A stretch of 64,000 bases of DNA, from assembly GCA_946800325.1 (NCBI GenBank), contig OX326959.1, positions 36,632,908 through 36,696,907 on the forward strand, given 5' to 3'. The DNA comes from Luzula sylvatica. Its lineage: Eukaryota > Streptophyta > Magnoliopsida > Poales > Juncaceae. The notes beneath the pieces are model-generated. The model did no database searches. It was not told the DNA's origin and saw nothing but the letters and a program-made list of their open reading frames with translations. Below, piece by piece: positions 28,701 to 41,850 of the stretch. Position numbers and translations under genes: made by a program. The first letter of the stretch is position 1. The number at the start of each line of letters is the position of its first letter.

Positions 28701-30084
28701 TGAAAACTGAGTTTTTTTCTTGTGTTACACTTCAATTTTAACATTCTTTTAAAAAATATCTTCATTGAAATTTTGGAAGGTGTTAGACTTCATTTTTTGC
28801 ATTCTTAAGAAATTTTTGAAAAAATTTAAATTTGTGGGTGTTAGTCTTTAATTACGGAGTATTTTTAGTATGATATGAAAATGGAGTTTTTTCTTGTGTT
28901 ACGTATCAATTTTAACATACTTTTACGAAATATCTTCATTGAATTATTTGAAGGTGTTAGACTTCATGCATTTTTATGAAATATTGGAAAAAATTGAAAT
29001 TTCTGTGTGTTAGTCTTCAATTAAGGAGTATTTTCAGTATGGCCTGAAAATTGAGTATTTTGCTTATGTCATACTTCAATTTTTACATTTTTTTAAAAAA
29101 TATCTTCATTGAATTATTTGAAGGTGTTAGACTTCAGTTTTTTGCATTTTTAAGATTTTTTTTTAGAAAATTGAAATTTGTGTGTGTTAGTCTTCAATTA
29201 CGGAGTATTTTGAGTATGACATGAAAATTGAGTTTTTTTCTTGTGTTACACTTCTACTTTAACATTCTTTTAAAAAATATATTCATTGAATTTTTGGAAG
29301 GTGTTACACTTCAATTTTTGCATTTTTAAGAAATTTTTGAAAAAATTGAAATTTGTGTGTGTTAGTCTTCAATTTCGTAGTATTTTGAGTATGACATGAA
29401 AATTGAGTTTTTTTCTTGTGTTACACTTCAATTTTAACATTCTTTTAAAAAATATCTTCATTGAATATTTTTAATGTGTTAGACTTAATATTTTGCATTT
29501 TCAAGAAATTTTTGAAAAAATTGAAATTTGTGTGTGATAGTCTTCAATTACGGAGTATTTTGAGTATGACATGAAAACTGAGTATTTTGCTTATGTCACA
29601 CTTCAATGTTTACATTCTTTTAAAAAATATCTTCATTGAATTTTTGGAAGGTGTTAGACTTCACTTTTTTGCATTTTTAAAAAAAATTTGAAAAAATTTA
29701 AATTTGTTTGTGTTAGTCATCAATTACGGAGTATTTTTAGTATGACATGAAAACTGAGTTTTTTTCTTGTGTTATACTTCAATTTTAACATTCTTTTAAA
29801 AAATATCTTCATTGAAATTTTGGAAGGTGTTAGACTTCATTTTTTGCATTCTTAAGAAATTTTTGAAAAAATTTAAATTTGTGGGTGTTAGTCTTCAATT
29901 ACGGAGTATTTTTAGTATGACATGAAAATTGAGTTTTTTCTTATGTTACACTTCAATTTTAACATTCTTTTAAAAAATATCTTCATTGAATATTTTGAAT
30001 GTGTTAGACTTAATTTTTTGCATTTTTAAGAAATTTTTGAAAAAATTGAAATTTGTGTGTGATAGATAGTCTTCAATTACGGAG
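22763..30084 (+). repeat. Irregular satellite segment
   Basis: The same 175-bp monomer with mixed variants and no long period that I could follow by eye. It includes damaged monomers: an ~18-bp deletion in subunit C near 24887 and a 120-bp monomer at 26292-26411. No other feature is visible. Confidence 0.8.
26292..26411 (+). repeat. Short 120-bp monomer lacking one subunit equivalent
   Basis: Landmark-to-landmark distance is 120 bp instead of ~175. The end of subunit B (TTCATTGAATTT) is joined directly to the end of subunit C (AAATTTGTGTGTG), removing about 55 bp. The size is what an out-of-register exchange between subunits B and C would give. Confidence 0.8.
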
Positions 30085-33000
30085 TATTTTGAGTATGACA
30101 TGAAAACTGAGTATTTTGCTTATGTCACACTTCAATATTTACATTCTTTTAAAAAATATCTTTATTGAATTTTTGGAAAGTGTTAGACTTCACTTTTTTG
30201 CATTTTTATGAAATTTTTTAGTATGACATGAGTATTTTGTGGGTGTTAGTCTTCAATTACGGAGTATTTTGAGTATGACATGAAAATTGAGTTATTTTCT
30301 TGCGTTACACTTCAATTTTAACATTCTTTTAAAAAATGTCTTCATTCAATTTTTTGAAGGTTTCAATTTTTTCCATTTTTAAGAAATTTTTGAAAAAATA
30401 TAAATTTGTGAGTGTTAGACTTCAATTACGGAGTATTTTGAGTATGACATGAAAATTGAGTATTTTGCTAATGTTACACTTCAAATTTTGCATTTTTTTT
30501 AAAAATATCTGCATTGAATTTTAGTTTTTGTAGGTGTTAGACTTTATTTTTTGCATTTTTACGAAATTTTAGAAAAAATTGAAATTTGCGTGTGTTAGTC
30601 TTCAATTACAGAGTATTTTTAGTATGACATGAAAACTGAGTATTTTGCTTATGTCACACTTAAATTTTGACATTCTTTTAAAAAATATCTTCATTGAATT
30701 TTCGGAAAGTGTTAGACTTCACTTATTTGCATTTTTATGAAATTTTTGAAAAAATTTAAATTTGTTTGTGTTAGTCTTCAATTACGGAGTATTTTGAGTT
30801 TGACATGAAAATTGAGTTTTTTTCTTGTGTTACACTTCAATTTTAACATTCTTTTAAAAAATATCTTCATTGAATTTTTGGAATATGTTAGACTTCATTT
30901 TTTGCATTCTTTAGAATTTTTTGAAAAAAATTATATTTGTGGGTGATAGTGTTTAATTAAGTAGTGTTTAATTAGGTAATATCTTCATTCAATTTTTTGA
31001 AGGTGTTAGACTTCAGTTTTTTTCATTTTGAAGAAATTTTAAAAAAATTGAAATTTGTGTGTGTTAGTCTTCAATTACGGAGGATTTCGAGTATGACATC
31101 AAAATTTAGTTTTTTTCTTGTGTTACACTTCAATTTTAACATTCCTTTAAAAAATATCTTCATTGAATTTGTTGAAGGCGTTAGACTTCATTTTTTGCAT
31201 TTTTAAGACATTTTTGAAAAAATTGAAATTTGTGTGTGTTAGTCTTCAATTACGGAGTATTTTGAGTATGACATGAAAATTGAGTTTTTTTCTTGTGTTA
31301 CACTTCAATTTTAACATTATTTTAAAAAATATCTTCATTGAATTTTTTGAAGGTGTTAAGACTTAATTTTTTGCATTTTCAAGAAATTTTTGATGAAATT
31401 GAAATTTGTGTGTGTTAGTTGTCAAATACGGTGTATTTTGAGTATGACGTGAAAATTGAGCATTTTGCTTATGTTACACTTCAATTTTTACATTTTTAAA
31501 AAATATATCTTCAATGAATTTTTTGAAGGTGTTAGACTTCAATATTTTTCATTTTTAAGAAATTTTAGAAAAAATTTAAATTTGTGAGTGTTAGTCTTCA
31601 ATTACGGATTATTTTGAGTATGACATGAAAATTGAGTATTTTGCTAATGTTAGACTTCAATTTTTACATTTTTTTAAAAAGTATCTTCATAAGATTTTTT
31701 GACGATGTTAGACTTCAGTATTTTTCATTCTTAAGAAATTTTTGAAAAAATTGAAATTTGTGTGGGTTAGTCTTCAATTACGGAGTATTTTGAGTATGAC
31801 ATGAAAATTGAGTTATTTTTTTGTGTTACACTTCAATTTTAACATTCTTTTAAAAAATATCTTCATTAAATGTTTTGAAGGTGTTATACTTCATTTTTTG
31901 CATTTTTAAGAAATTTTTGATGAAATTGAAATTTGTGTGTGGTAGTCTTCAATTACGGTGTATTTTGAGTATGACATGAAAATTGAGCATTTTGCTTATG
32001 TTACACTCCAATTTTTACATTTTTTAAAAAGATATCTTCAATGAATTTTTTGAAGGTGTTAAACTTAAATTTTTTGCATATTTAAGAAATTTTTGAAAAA
32101 ATTTAAATTTGTGAGTGTTAGTCTTTAATTACGGAGTATTTTTAGTACGACATGAAAATTGTGTATTTTGCTAATGTTACACTTCAAATTTACATTTTTT
32201 TTAAAAATATCTTCATTGAATTTTAGTTTTTGAAGATGTTAGACTTTATTTTGTGCATTTTTATGAAATTTTTGAAAAAATTGAAATTTGTGTGTGTTAG
32301 TCTTCAATTGCGGAGTATTTTGAGTTTGACATGAAAATTGAGTTTTTTTCTTGTGTTACAATTCAATTTTAACATTCTTTTAAAAAATATCTTCATTGAA
32401 TTTTTGGAATGTGTTGGGCTTCATTTTTTGCATTCTTTAGAATGTTTTGAAAAAATTTAAATTTGTGGGTGTTAGTGTTTAATTACGGAGTATTTTGAGT
32501 ATGACATGAATATTGAGTTTTTTCTTGTGTTACATATCAATTTTAACATACTTTTAGAAAATATCTTCATTGAATTATTTGAAGGTGTTAGATTTCATGC
32601 ATTTTTTAGAAATATTGGAAAAAATTGAAATTTCTGTGTGTTAGTCTTCAATTACGGAGTATTTTGAGTATGGCATGAAAATTGAGTACTTTGCTTATGT
32701 CACACTTCAATTTTTACATTTTTTTAAAAAATATCTTCATTGAATTTATTGAAGGTGTTAGACTTAATTTTTTTGCATTTTTAAAAAAATTTTGAAAAAA
32801 TTGAAATTTGTGTGTGTTAGTCTTCAATTACGGAGTATTTTGAGCATGACCTGAAAATTGAGTTATTTTCTTGCGTTAGACTTAAATTTTTACATTCTTT
32901 TAAAAAATATCTTCATTCAATTTTTTGAAGGTGTTAGACTTCATTTTTTTGCATTTTTAAGAAATTTTTGATGAAATTGAAATTTGTGTGTGTTAGTCTT

Positions 33001-35269
33001 CAATTACGGAGTATTTTGAGTATGACATGAAAATTGAGTATTTTGCTAATATTACACTTCAAATTTTACATTTTTTAAAAAAAATATCTTCATTCAATTT
33101 TTTGAAGGTGTTAGACTTCAGTTTTTTTCATTTTTAAGAAATGTTTTTAAAAATTGAAATTTGTGTGTGTTAGTCTTCAATTACGGAGTATTTCGAGTAG
33201 GACATCAAAACTTAGTTTTTTTCTTGTGTTACACTTCAATTCTAACATTCTTTTAAAAAATATCTTCATTGAATTTTTTGAAGGTGTTATACTTCATTTT
33301 TTGCATCTTCAAGAAATTTTTGAAAAAATTGAAATTTGTGTGTGTTAGTCTTCAATTACGGAGTATTTTGAGTATGACATGAAAATTGAGTTTTTTTCTT
33401 GTGTTACACTTCAATTTTAATATTTTTTTAAAAAATGTCTTCATTGAATTTTTTGAAGGTGTTAAGACTTAATTTTTTGCATTTTCAAGAAATTTGTGTG
33501 TGTTAGTCTTCAATTACGGTGTATTCTGAGTATGACATGAAAACTGAGTATTTTGCTTATGTCACACTTAAATTTTTACATTCTTTTAAAAAATATCTTC
33601 ATTGAATTTTTGGAAGGTGTTAGACTGCAGTTTTTTGCATTTTTATGAAAATTTTGAAAAAATTTAAATTTGTTTGTGTTAGTCTTCAATTACGGAGTAT
33701 TTTGAGTTTGACATGAAAATTGAGTTTTTTTCTTGTGTTACACTTCAATTTTAACATTCTTTTAAAAAATATCTTCATTGAATTTTTGGAAGGTGTTAGA
33801 CTTCATTTTTTGCATTTTTAAGAAATTTTTTAAAAAATTGAAATTTGTGTGTGTTAGTCTTCAATTACAGAGTATTTCGAGCATGACATGAAAACAGATA
33901 TTTTGCTTATGTTACACTTCAATTTTTACATTTTTAAAAAATATATCTTCATTGAATTTTTTGCAGGTGTTAGACTTCACTTTTTTGCATTTTTAAGAAA
34001 TTTTTGAAAAAATTTAAATTTGTGTGTGTTAGTCTTCAATTACGGAGTATTTTGAGTATGACATGAAAATTGAGTTTTTTTCTTGCGTTACACTTCAATT
34101 TTAACATTCATTTAAAAAATATCTTCGTTCAATTTTTTGAAGGTGGGACTTCATTTTTTACATTCTTAAGAAATTTTTGAAAAAATTTAAATTTGTGGGT
34201 GTTAGTCTTCAATTACGGAGTATTTTGAGTACGACATGAAAATTGAGTTTTTTTCTTGCGTTACACTTCAATTTTAACATTCTTTTAAAAAATATCTTCG
34301 TTCAATTTTTTGAAGATGTTAGACTTCATTTTTTGCACTTTTAAGAAATTTTGGATGAAATTGAAATTTGTGTGTGTTAGTCTTCAATTACGGTGTATTT
34401 TGAGTATGACATGAAAACTGAGTATTTTGCTTATGTCACACTTAAATTTTTACATTCTTTTAAAAAATATCTTCATTGAATTTTTGGAAGGTATTAGACT
34501 GCAGTTTTTTGCATTTTTATGAAAATTTTGAAAAAATTTAAATTTGTTTGTGTTAGTCTTCAATTACGGAGTATTTTGAGTTTGACATGAAAATTGAGTT
34601 TTTTTCTTGTGTTACACTTCAATTTTAACATTCTTTTAAAAAATATCTTCATTGAATTTTTGGAAGGTGTTAGACTTCATTTTTTGCATTTTTAAGAAAT
34701 TTTTTAAAAAATTGAAATTTGTGTGTGTTAGTCTTCAATTACAGAGTATTTCGAGCATGACATGAAAACAGATATTTTGCTTATGTTACACTTCAATTTT
34801 TACATTTTTAAAAAATATATCTTCATTGAATTTTTTGAAGGTGTTAGACTTCACTTTTTTGCATTTTTAAGAAATTTTTGAAAAAATTTAAATTTGTGTG
34901 TGTTAGTCTTCAATTGCGGAGTATTTTGAGTATGACATGAAAATTGAGTTTTTTTCTTGCGTTACACTTCAATTTTAACATTCATTTAAAAAATATCTTC
35001 GTTCAATTTTTTGAAGGTGGGACTTCATTTTTTACATTCTTAAGAAATTTTTGAAAAAATTTAAATTTGTGGGTGTTAGTCTTCAATTACGGAGTATTTT
35101 GAGTACGACATGAAAATTGAGTTTTTTTCTTGCGTTACACTTCAATTTTAACATTCTTTTAAAAAATATCTTCGTTCAATTTTTTGAAGATGTTAGACTT
35201 CATTTTTTGCACTTTTAAGAAATTTTGGATGAAATTGAAATTTGTGTGTGTTAGTCTTCAATTACGGTG
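30085..35269 (+). repeat. 5185-bp tandem duplication, copy 1
   Basis: About 30 monomers repeated immediately downstream with a constant offset of 5185 (30141 matches 35326; 30997 matches 36182; 33154 matches 38339). The junction falls within TTTTGAGTATGACAT of subunit A. The copy carries several scars also present in copy 2, including scrambled monomers near 30203-30250 and 30948-30990. Confidence 0.93.
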
Positions 35270-35288
35270 TATTTTGAGTATGACATGA
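33541..35288 (+). repeat. 874-bp pentameric repeat pair nested in copy 1
   Basis: AAACTGAGTATTTTGC recurs at 33541, 34415 and 35288, giving two consecutive ~874-bp five-monomer units. Both carry the rare AGACTGCAG and AAAACAGATATTTTGC variants. They differ in a few bases, for example GCAGGTGTT near 33963 against GAAGGTGTT in the second unit. Confidence 0.85.
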
Positions 35289-38200
35289 AAACTGAGTATT
35301 TTGCTTATGTCACACTTCAATATTTACATTCTTTTAAAAAATATCTTTATTGAATTTTTGGAAAGTGTTAGACTTCACTTTTTTGCATTTTTATGAAATT
35401 TTTTAGTATGACATGAGTATTTTGTGGGTGTTAGTCTTCAATTACGGAGTATTTTGAGTATGACATGAAAATTGAGTTATTTTCTTGCGTTACACTTCAA
35501 TTTTAACATTCTTTTAAAAAATGTCTTCATTCAATTTTTTGAAGGTTTCAATTTTTTCCATTTTTAAGAAATTTTTGAAAAAATATAAATTTGTGAGTGT
35601 TAGACTTCAATTACGGAGTATTTTGAGTATGACATGAAAATTGAGTATTTTGCTAATGTTACACTTCAAATTTTGCATTTTTTTTAAAAATATCTGCATT
35701 GAATTTTAGTTTTTGTAGGTGTTAGACTTTATTTTTTGCATTTTTACGAAATTTTAGAAAAAATTGAAATTTGCGTGTGTTAGTCTTCAATTACAGAGTA
35801 TTTTTAGTATGACATGAAAACTGAGTATTTTGCTTATGTCACACTTAAATTTTGACATTCTTTTAAAAAATATCTTCATTGAATTTTCGGAAAGTGTTAG
35901 ACTTCACTTATTTGCATTTTTATGAAATTTTTGAAAAAATTTAAATTTGTTTGTGTTAGTCTTCAATTACGGAGTATTTTGAGTTTGACATGAAAATTGA
36001 GTTTTTTTCTTGTGTTACACTTCAATTTTAACATTCTTTTAAAAAATATCTTCATTGAATTTTTGGAATATGTTAGACTTCATTTTTTGCATTCTTTAGA
36101 ATTTTTTGAAAAAAATTATATTTGTGGGTGATAGTGTTTAATTAAGTAGTGTTTAATTAGGTAATATCTTCATTCAATTTTTTGAAGGTGTTAGACTTCA
36201 GTTTTTTTCATTTTGAAGAAATTTTAAAAAAATTGAAATTTGTGTGTGTTAGTCTTCAATTACGGAGGATTTCGAGTATGACATCAAAATTTAGTTTTTT
36301 TCTTGTGTTACACTTCAATTTTAACATTCCTTTAAAAAATATCTTCATTGAATTTGTTGAAGGCGTTAGACTTCATTTTTTGCATTTTTAAGACATTTTT
36401 GAAAAAATTGAAATTTGTGTGTGTTAGTCTTCAATTACGGAGTATTTTGAGTATGACATGAAAATTGAGTTTTTTTCTTGTGTTACACTTCAATTTTAAC
36501 ATTATTTTAAAAAATATCTTCATTGAATTTTTTGAAGGTGTTAAGACTTAATTTTTTGCATTTTCAAGAAATTTTTGATGAAATTGAAATTTGTGTGTGT
36601 TAGTTGTCAAATACGGTGTATTTTGAGTATGACGTGAAAATTGAGCATTTTGCTTATGTTACACTTCAATTTTTACATTTTTAAAAAATATATCTTCAAT
36701 GAATTTTTTGAAGGTGTTAGACTTCAATTTTTTTCATTTTTAAGAAATTTTAGAAAAAATTTAAATTTGTGAGTGTTAGTCTTCAATTACGGATTATTTT
36801 GAGTATGACATGAAAATTGAGTATTTTGCTAATGTTAGACTTCAATTTTTACATTTTTTTAAAAAGTATCTTCATAAGATTTTTTGACGATGTTAGACTT
36901 CAGTATTTTTCATTCTTAAGAAATTTTTGAAAAAATTGAAATTTGTGTGGGTTAGTCTTCAATTACGGAGTATTTTGAGTATGACATGAAAATTGAGTTA
37001 TTTTTTTGTGTTACACTTCAATTTTAACATTCTTTTAAAAAATATCTTCATTAAATGTTTTGAAGGTGTTATACTTCATTTTTTGCATTTTTAAGAAATT
37101 TTTGATGAAATTGAAATTTGTGTGTGGTAGTCTTCAATTACGGTGTATTTTGAGTATGACATGAAAATTGAGCATTTTGCTTATGTTACACTCCAATTTT
37201 TACATTTTTTAAAAAGATATCTTCAATGAATTTTTTGAAGGTGTTAAACTTAAATTTTTTGCATATTTAAGAAATTTTTGAAAAAATTTAAATTTGTGAG
37301 TGTTAGTCTTTAATTACGGAGTATTTTTAGTACGACATGAAAATTGTGTATTTTGCTAATGTTACACTTCAAATTTACATTTTTTTTAAAAATATCTTCA
37401 TTGAATTTTAGTTTTTGAAGATGTTAGACTTTATTTTGTGCATTTTTATGAAATTTTTGAAAAAATTGAAATTTGTGTGTGTTAGTCTTCAATTGCGGAG
37501 TATTTTGAGTTTGACATGAAAATTGAGTTTTTTTCTTGTGTTACAATTCAATTTTAACATTCTTTTAAAAAATATCTTCATTGAATTTTTGGAATGTGTT
37601 GGGCTTCATTTTTTGCATTCTTTAGAATGTTTTGAAAAAATTTAAATTTGTGGGTGTTAGTGTTTAATTACGGAGTATTTTGAGTATGACATGAATATTG
37701 AGTTTTTTCTTGTGTTACATATCAATTTTAACATACTTTTAGAAAATATCTTCATTGAATTATTTGAAGGTGTTAGATTTCATGCATTTTTTAGAAATAT
37801 TGGAAAAAATTGAAATTTCTGTGTGTTAGTCTTCAATTACGGAGTATTTTGAGTATGGCATGAAAATTGAGTACTTTGCTTATGTCACACTTCAATTTTT
37901 ACATTTTTTTAAAAAATATCTTCATTGAATTTATTGAAGGTGTTAGACTTAATTTTTTTGCATTTTTAAAAAAATTTTGAAAAAATTGAAATTTGTGTGT
38001 GTTAGTCTTCAATTACGGAGTATTTTGAGCATGACCTGAAAATTGAGTTATTTTCTTGCGTTAGACTTAAATTTTTACATTCTTTTAAAAAATATCTTCA
38101 TTCAATTTTTTGAAGGTGTTAGACTTCATTTTTTTGCATTTTTAAGAAATTTTTGATGAAATTGAAATTTGTGTGTGTTAGTCTTCAATTACGGAGTATT

Positions 38201-40454
38201 TTGAGTATGACATGAAAATTGAGTATTTTGCTAATATTACACTTCAAATTTTACATTTTTTAAAAAAAATATCTTCATTCAATTTTTTGAAGGTGTTAGA
38301 CTTCAGTTTTTTTCATTTTTAAGAAATGTTTTTAAAAATTGAAATTTGTGTGTGTTAGTCTTCAATTACGGAGTATTTCGAGTAGGACATCAAAACTTAG
38401 TTTTTTTCTTGTGTTACACTTCAATTCTAACATTCTTTTAAAAAATATCTTCATTGAATTTTTTGAAGGTGTTATACTTCATTTTTTGCATCTTCAAGAA
38501 ATTTTTGAAAAAATTGAAATTTGTGTGTGTTAGTCTTCAATTACGGAGTATTTTGAGTATGACATGAAAATTGAGTTTTTTTCTTGTGTTACACTTCAAT
38601 TTTAATATTTTTTTAAAAAATGTCTTCATTGAATTTTTTGAAGGTGTTAAGACTTAATTTTTTGCATTTTCAAGAAATTTGTGTGTGTTAGTCTTCAATT
38701 ACGGTGTATTCTGAGTATGACATGAAAACTGAGTATTTTGCTTATGTCACACTTAAATTTTTACATTCTTTTAAAAAATATCTTCATTGAATTTTTGGAA
38801 GGTGTTAGACTGCAGTTTTTTGCATTTTTATGAAAATTTTGAAAAAATTTAAATTTGTTTGTGTTAGTCTTCAATTACGGAGTATTTTGAGTTTGACATG
38901 AAAATTGAGTTTTTTTCTTGTGTTACACTTCAATTTTAACATTCTTTTAAAAAATATCTTCATTGAATTTTTGGAAGGTGTTAGACTTCATTTTTTGCAT
39001 TTTTAAGAAATTTTTTAAAAAATTGAAATTTGTGTGTGTTAGTCTTCAATTACAGAGTATTTCGAGCATGACATGAAAACAGATATTTTGCTTATGTTAC
39101 ACTTCAATTTTTACATTTTTAAAAAATATATCTTCATTGAATTTTTTGCAGGTGTTAGACTTCACTTTTTTGCATTTTTAAGAAATTTTTGAAAAAATTT
39201 AAATTTGTGTGTGTTAGTCTTCAATTACGGAGTATTTTGAGTATGACATGAAAATTGAGTTTTTTTCTTGCGTTACACTTCAATTTTAACATTCATTTAA
39301 AAAATATCTTCGTTCAATTTTTTGAAGGTGGGACTTCATTTTTTACATTCTTAAGAAATTTTTGAAAAAATTTAAATTTGTGGGTGTTAGTCTTCAATTA
39401 CGGAGTATTTTGAGTACGACATGAAAATTGAGTTTTTTTCTTGCGTTACACTTCAATTTTAACATTCTTTTAAAAAATATCTTCGTTCAATTTTTTGAAG
39501 ATGTTAGACTTCATTTTTTGCACTTTTAAGAAATTTTGGATGAAATTGAAATTTGTGTGTGTTAGTCTTCAATTACGGTGTATTTTGAGTATGACATGAA
39601 AACTGAGTATTTTGCTTATGTCACACTTAAATTTTTACATTCTTTTAAAAAATATCTTCATTGAATTTTTGGAAGGTATTAGACTGCAGTTTTTTGCATT
39701 TTTATGAAAATTTTGAAAAAATTTAAATTTGTTTGTGTTAGTCTTCAATTACGGAGTATTTTGAGTTTGACATGAAAATTGAGTTTTTTTCTTGTGTTAC
39801 ACTTCAATTTTAACATTCTTTTAAAAAATATCTTCATTGAATTTTTGGAAGGTGTTAGACTTCATTTTTTGCATTTTTAAGAAATTTTTTAAAAAATTGA
39901 AATTTGTGTGTGTTAGTCTTCAATTACAGAGTATTTCGAGCATGACATGAAAACAGATATTTTGCTTATGTTACACTTCAATTTTTACATTTTTAAAAAA
40001 TATATCTTCATTGAATTTTTTGAAGGTGTTAGACTTCACTTTTTTGCATTTTTAAGAAATTTTTGAAAAAATTTAAATTTGTGTGTGTTAGTCTTCAATT
40101 GCGGAGTATTTTGAGTATGACATGAAAATTGAGTTTTTTTCTTGCGTTACACTTCAATTTTAACATTCATTTAAAAAATATCTTCGTTCAATTTTTTGAA
40201 GGTGGGACTTCATTTTTTACATTCTTAAGAAATTTTTGAAAAAATTTAAATTTGTGGGTGTTAGTCTTCAATTACGGAGTATTTTGAGTACGACATGAAA
40301 ATTGAGTTTTTTTCTTGCGTTACACTTCAATTTTAACATTCTTTTAAAAAATATCTTCGTTCAATTTTTTGAAGATGTTAGACTTCATTTTTTGCACTTT
40401 TAAGAAATTTTGGATGAAATTGAAATTTGTGTGTGTTAGTCTTCAATTACGGTG
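35270..40454 (+). repeat. 5185-bp tandem duplication, copy 2
   Basis: Nearly identical to 30085-35269. The one difference I noticed is A at 31544 versus T at 36729. Copy 2 ends near 40454, where GACATAAAAATTG replaces GACATGAAAACTG. The near identity over 5.2 kb implies a very recent event or an assembly duplication. Confidence 0.93.
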
Positions 40455-40473
40455 TATTTTGAGTATGACATAA
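38726..40473 (+). repeat. 874-bp pentameric repeat pair nested in copy 2
   Basis: Exact positional counterpart (offset 5185) of 33541-35288, with the same two-unit organisation and the same differences between units. Confidence 0.85.
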
Positions 40474-41850
40474 AAATTGAGTTTTTTTCTTGTGGTACAC
40501 TTCAATTTTAACATTCTTTTAAAAAATATCTTCATTGAATGTTTTGAAGGTGTCAGACTTCATTTTTTTTATATATATGAAATTTTTGAAAAAAATTGAA
40601 ATTTGTGTGTGTTAGTCTTCAATTACGTTGTATTTTGAGTATGACATTAAAATTGAGTATTTTGCTTATGTTAAACTTCATTTTTTGCATTTTTAAGAAA
40701 TTTTTGAAAGCATTGAAATTTGTGTGTGTTAGTCTTCAATTATAGAGTATTTTGAGCATGACATGACAACTGAGTATTTTGCTTATGTTAGACTAAAATT
40801 TTTACATTTTAAAAAAAAAATATCTTCATTGAATTTTTTGAAGGTGTTAGACTTCAGTTTTTTGGATTTTTAAGAAATTTTTTAAAAAATTTAAATTTGT
40901 ATGTGTTAGTCTTCAATTACGGAGTATTTTGAGTATGGCATGAAAATTGAGATTTTTGCTTGTGTTACACTTCAATTTTAACATTCTTTCAAAAAATATC
41001 TTCATTGAATTTTTGGAAAGTGTTAGACTTCATTTTTTGCATTCTTAAGATATTTTTTACAAAATTTAAATTTGTGGGTGTTAGTCTTCAATTACGGAGT
41101 ATTTTGAGCATGACATGAAAATTGAGTTTTTTCTTGTGTTACATATCAATTTTAACATACTTTTCCAAAATATCATCATTGAATTTTTGGAAGATGTTAG
41201 ACTTCATTTTTTTGCATTTTTAAGAAATTTTTGAAAAAATTTAAATTTGTGCGTGTTAGTCTTCAATTACAGAGTATTTTGAGTATGACATGAAAATTGA
41301 GTTTTTTTTTCTTGTGTTACACTTCAATTTTAACATTCTTTTAAAAAATATCTTCATTGAATTTTTGGAAGGTGTTAGACTTCTTTTTTTGCATTCTTAT
41401 GAAATTTTTGAAAAAATTTAAATTTGTGGGTGTTAGTCGTCAATTACGGAGTATTTTGAGTATGACATGAAAATTAAGTTTTTTCTTGTGTTACATATCA
41501 ATTTCCACATACTTTTATAAAATATCTTCATTGAATTATTTGAAGGTGTTAGACTTCATGCATTTTTAAGAAATTTTTGAAAAAATTAAAATTTTTGTGT
41601 GTTAGTCTTCAATTACTGAGTATTTTGAGTATGGCATGAAAATTGAGTATTTTGCTTGTGTCACACTTCAATTTTTATATTTTTTAAAAAAATATCTTAA
41701 TTGAATTTTTTGAAGATATTAGACTTCAGTTTTTGCATTTTTAAGAAATTTTTGAAAAAATTAAAATTTGTGTGTGTTAGTCTTCAATTACGGAGTATTT
41801 TGTGTATGACATGAAAATTGAGTAATTTGCTTGGGTTACACTTCAATTTT
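40455..41850 (+). repeat. Satellite between the 5185-bp duplication and the diverged island
   Basis: Typical monomers with moderate variation, for example ATATATATGAAATTTTTG near 40569 and a CpG lost as ACAGAG near 41271. Nothing other than satellite is present. Confidence 0.8.
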
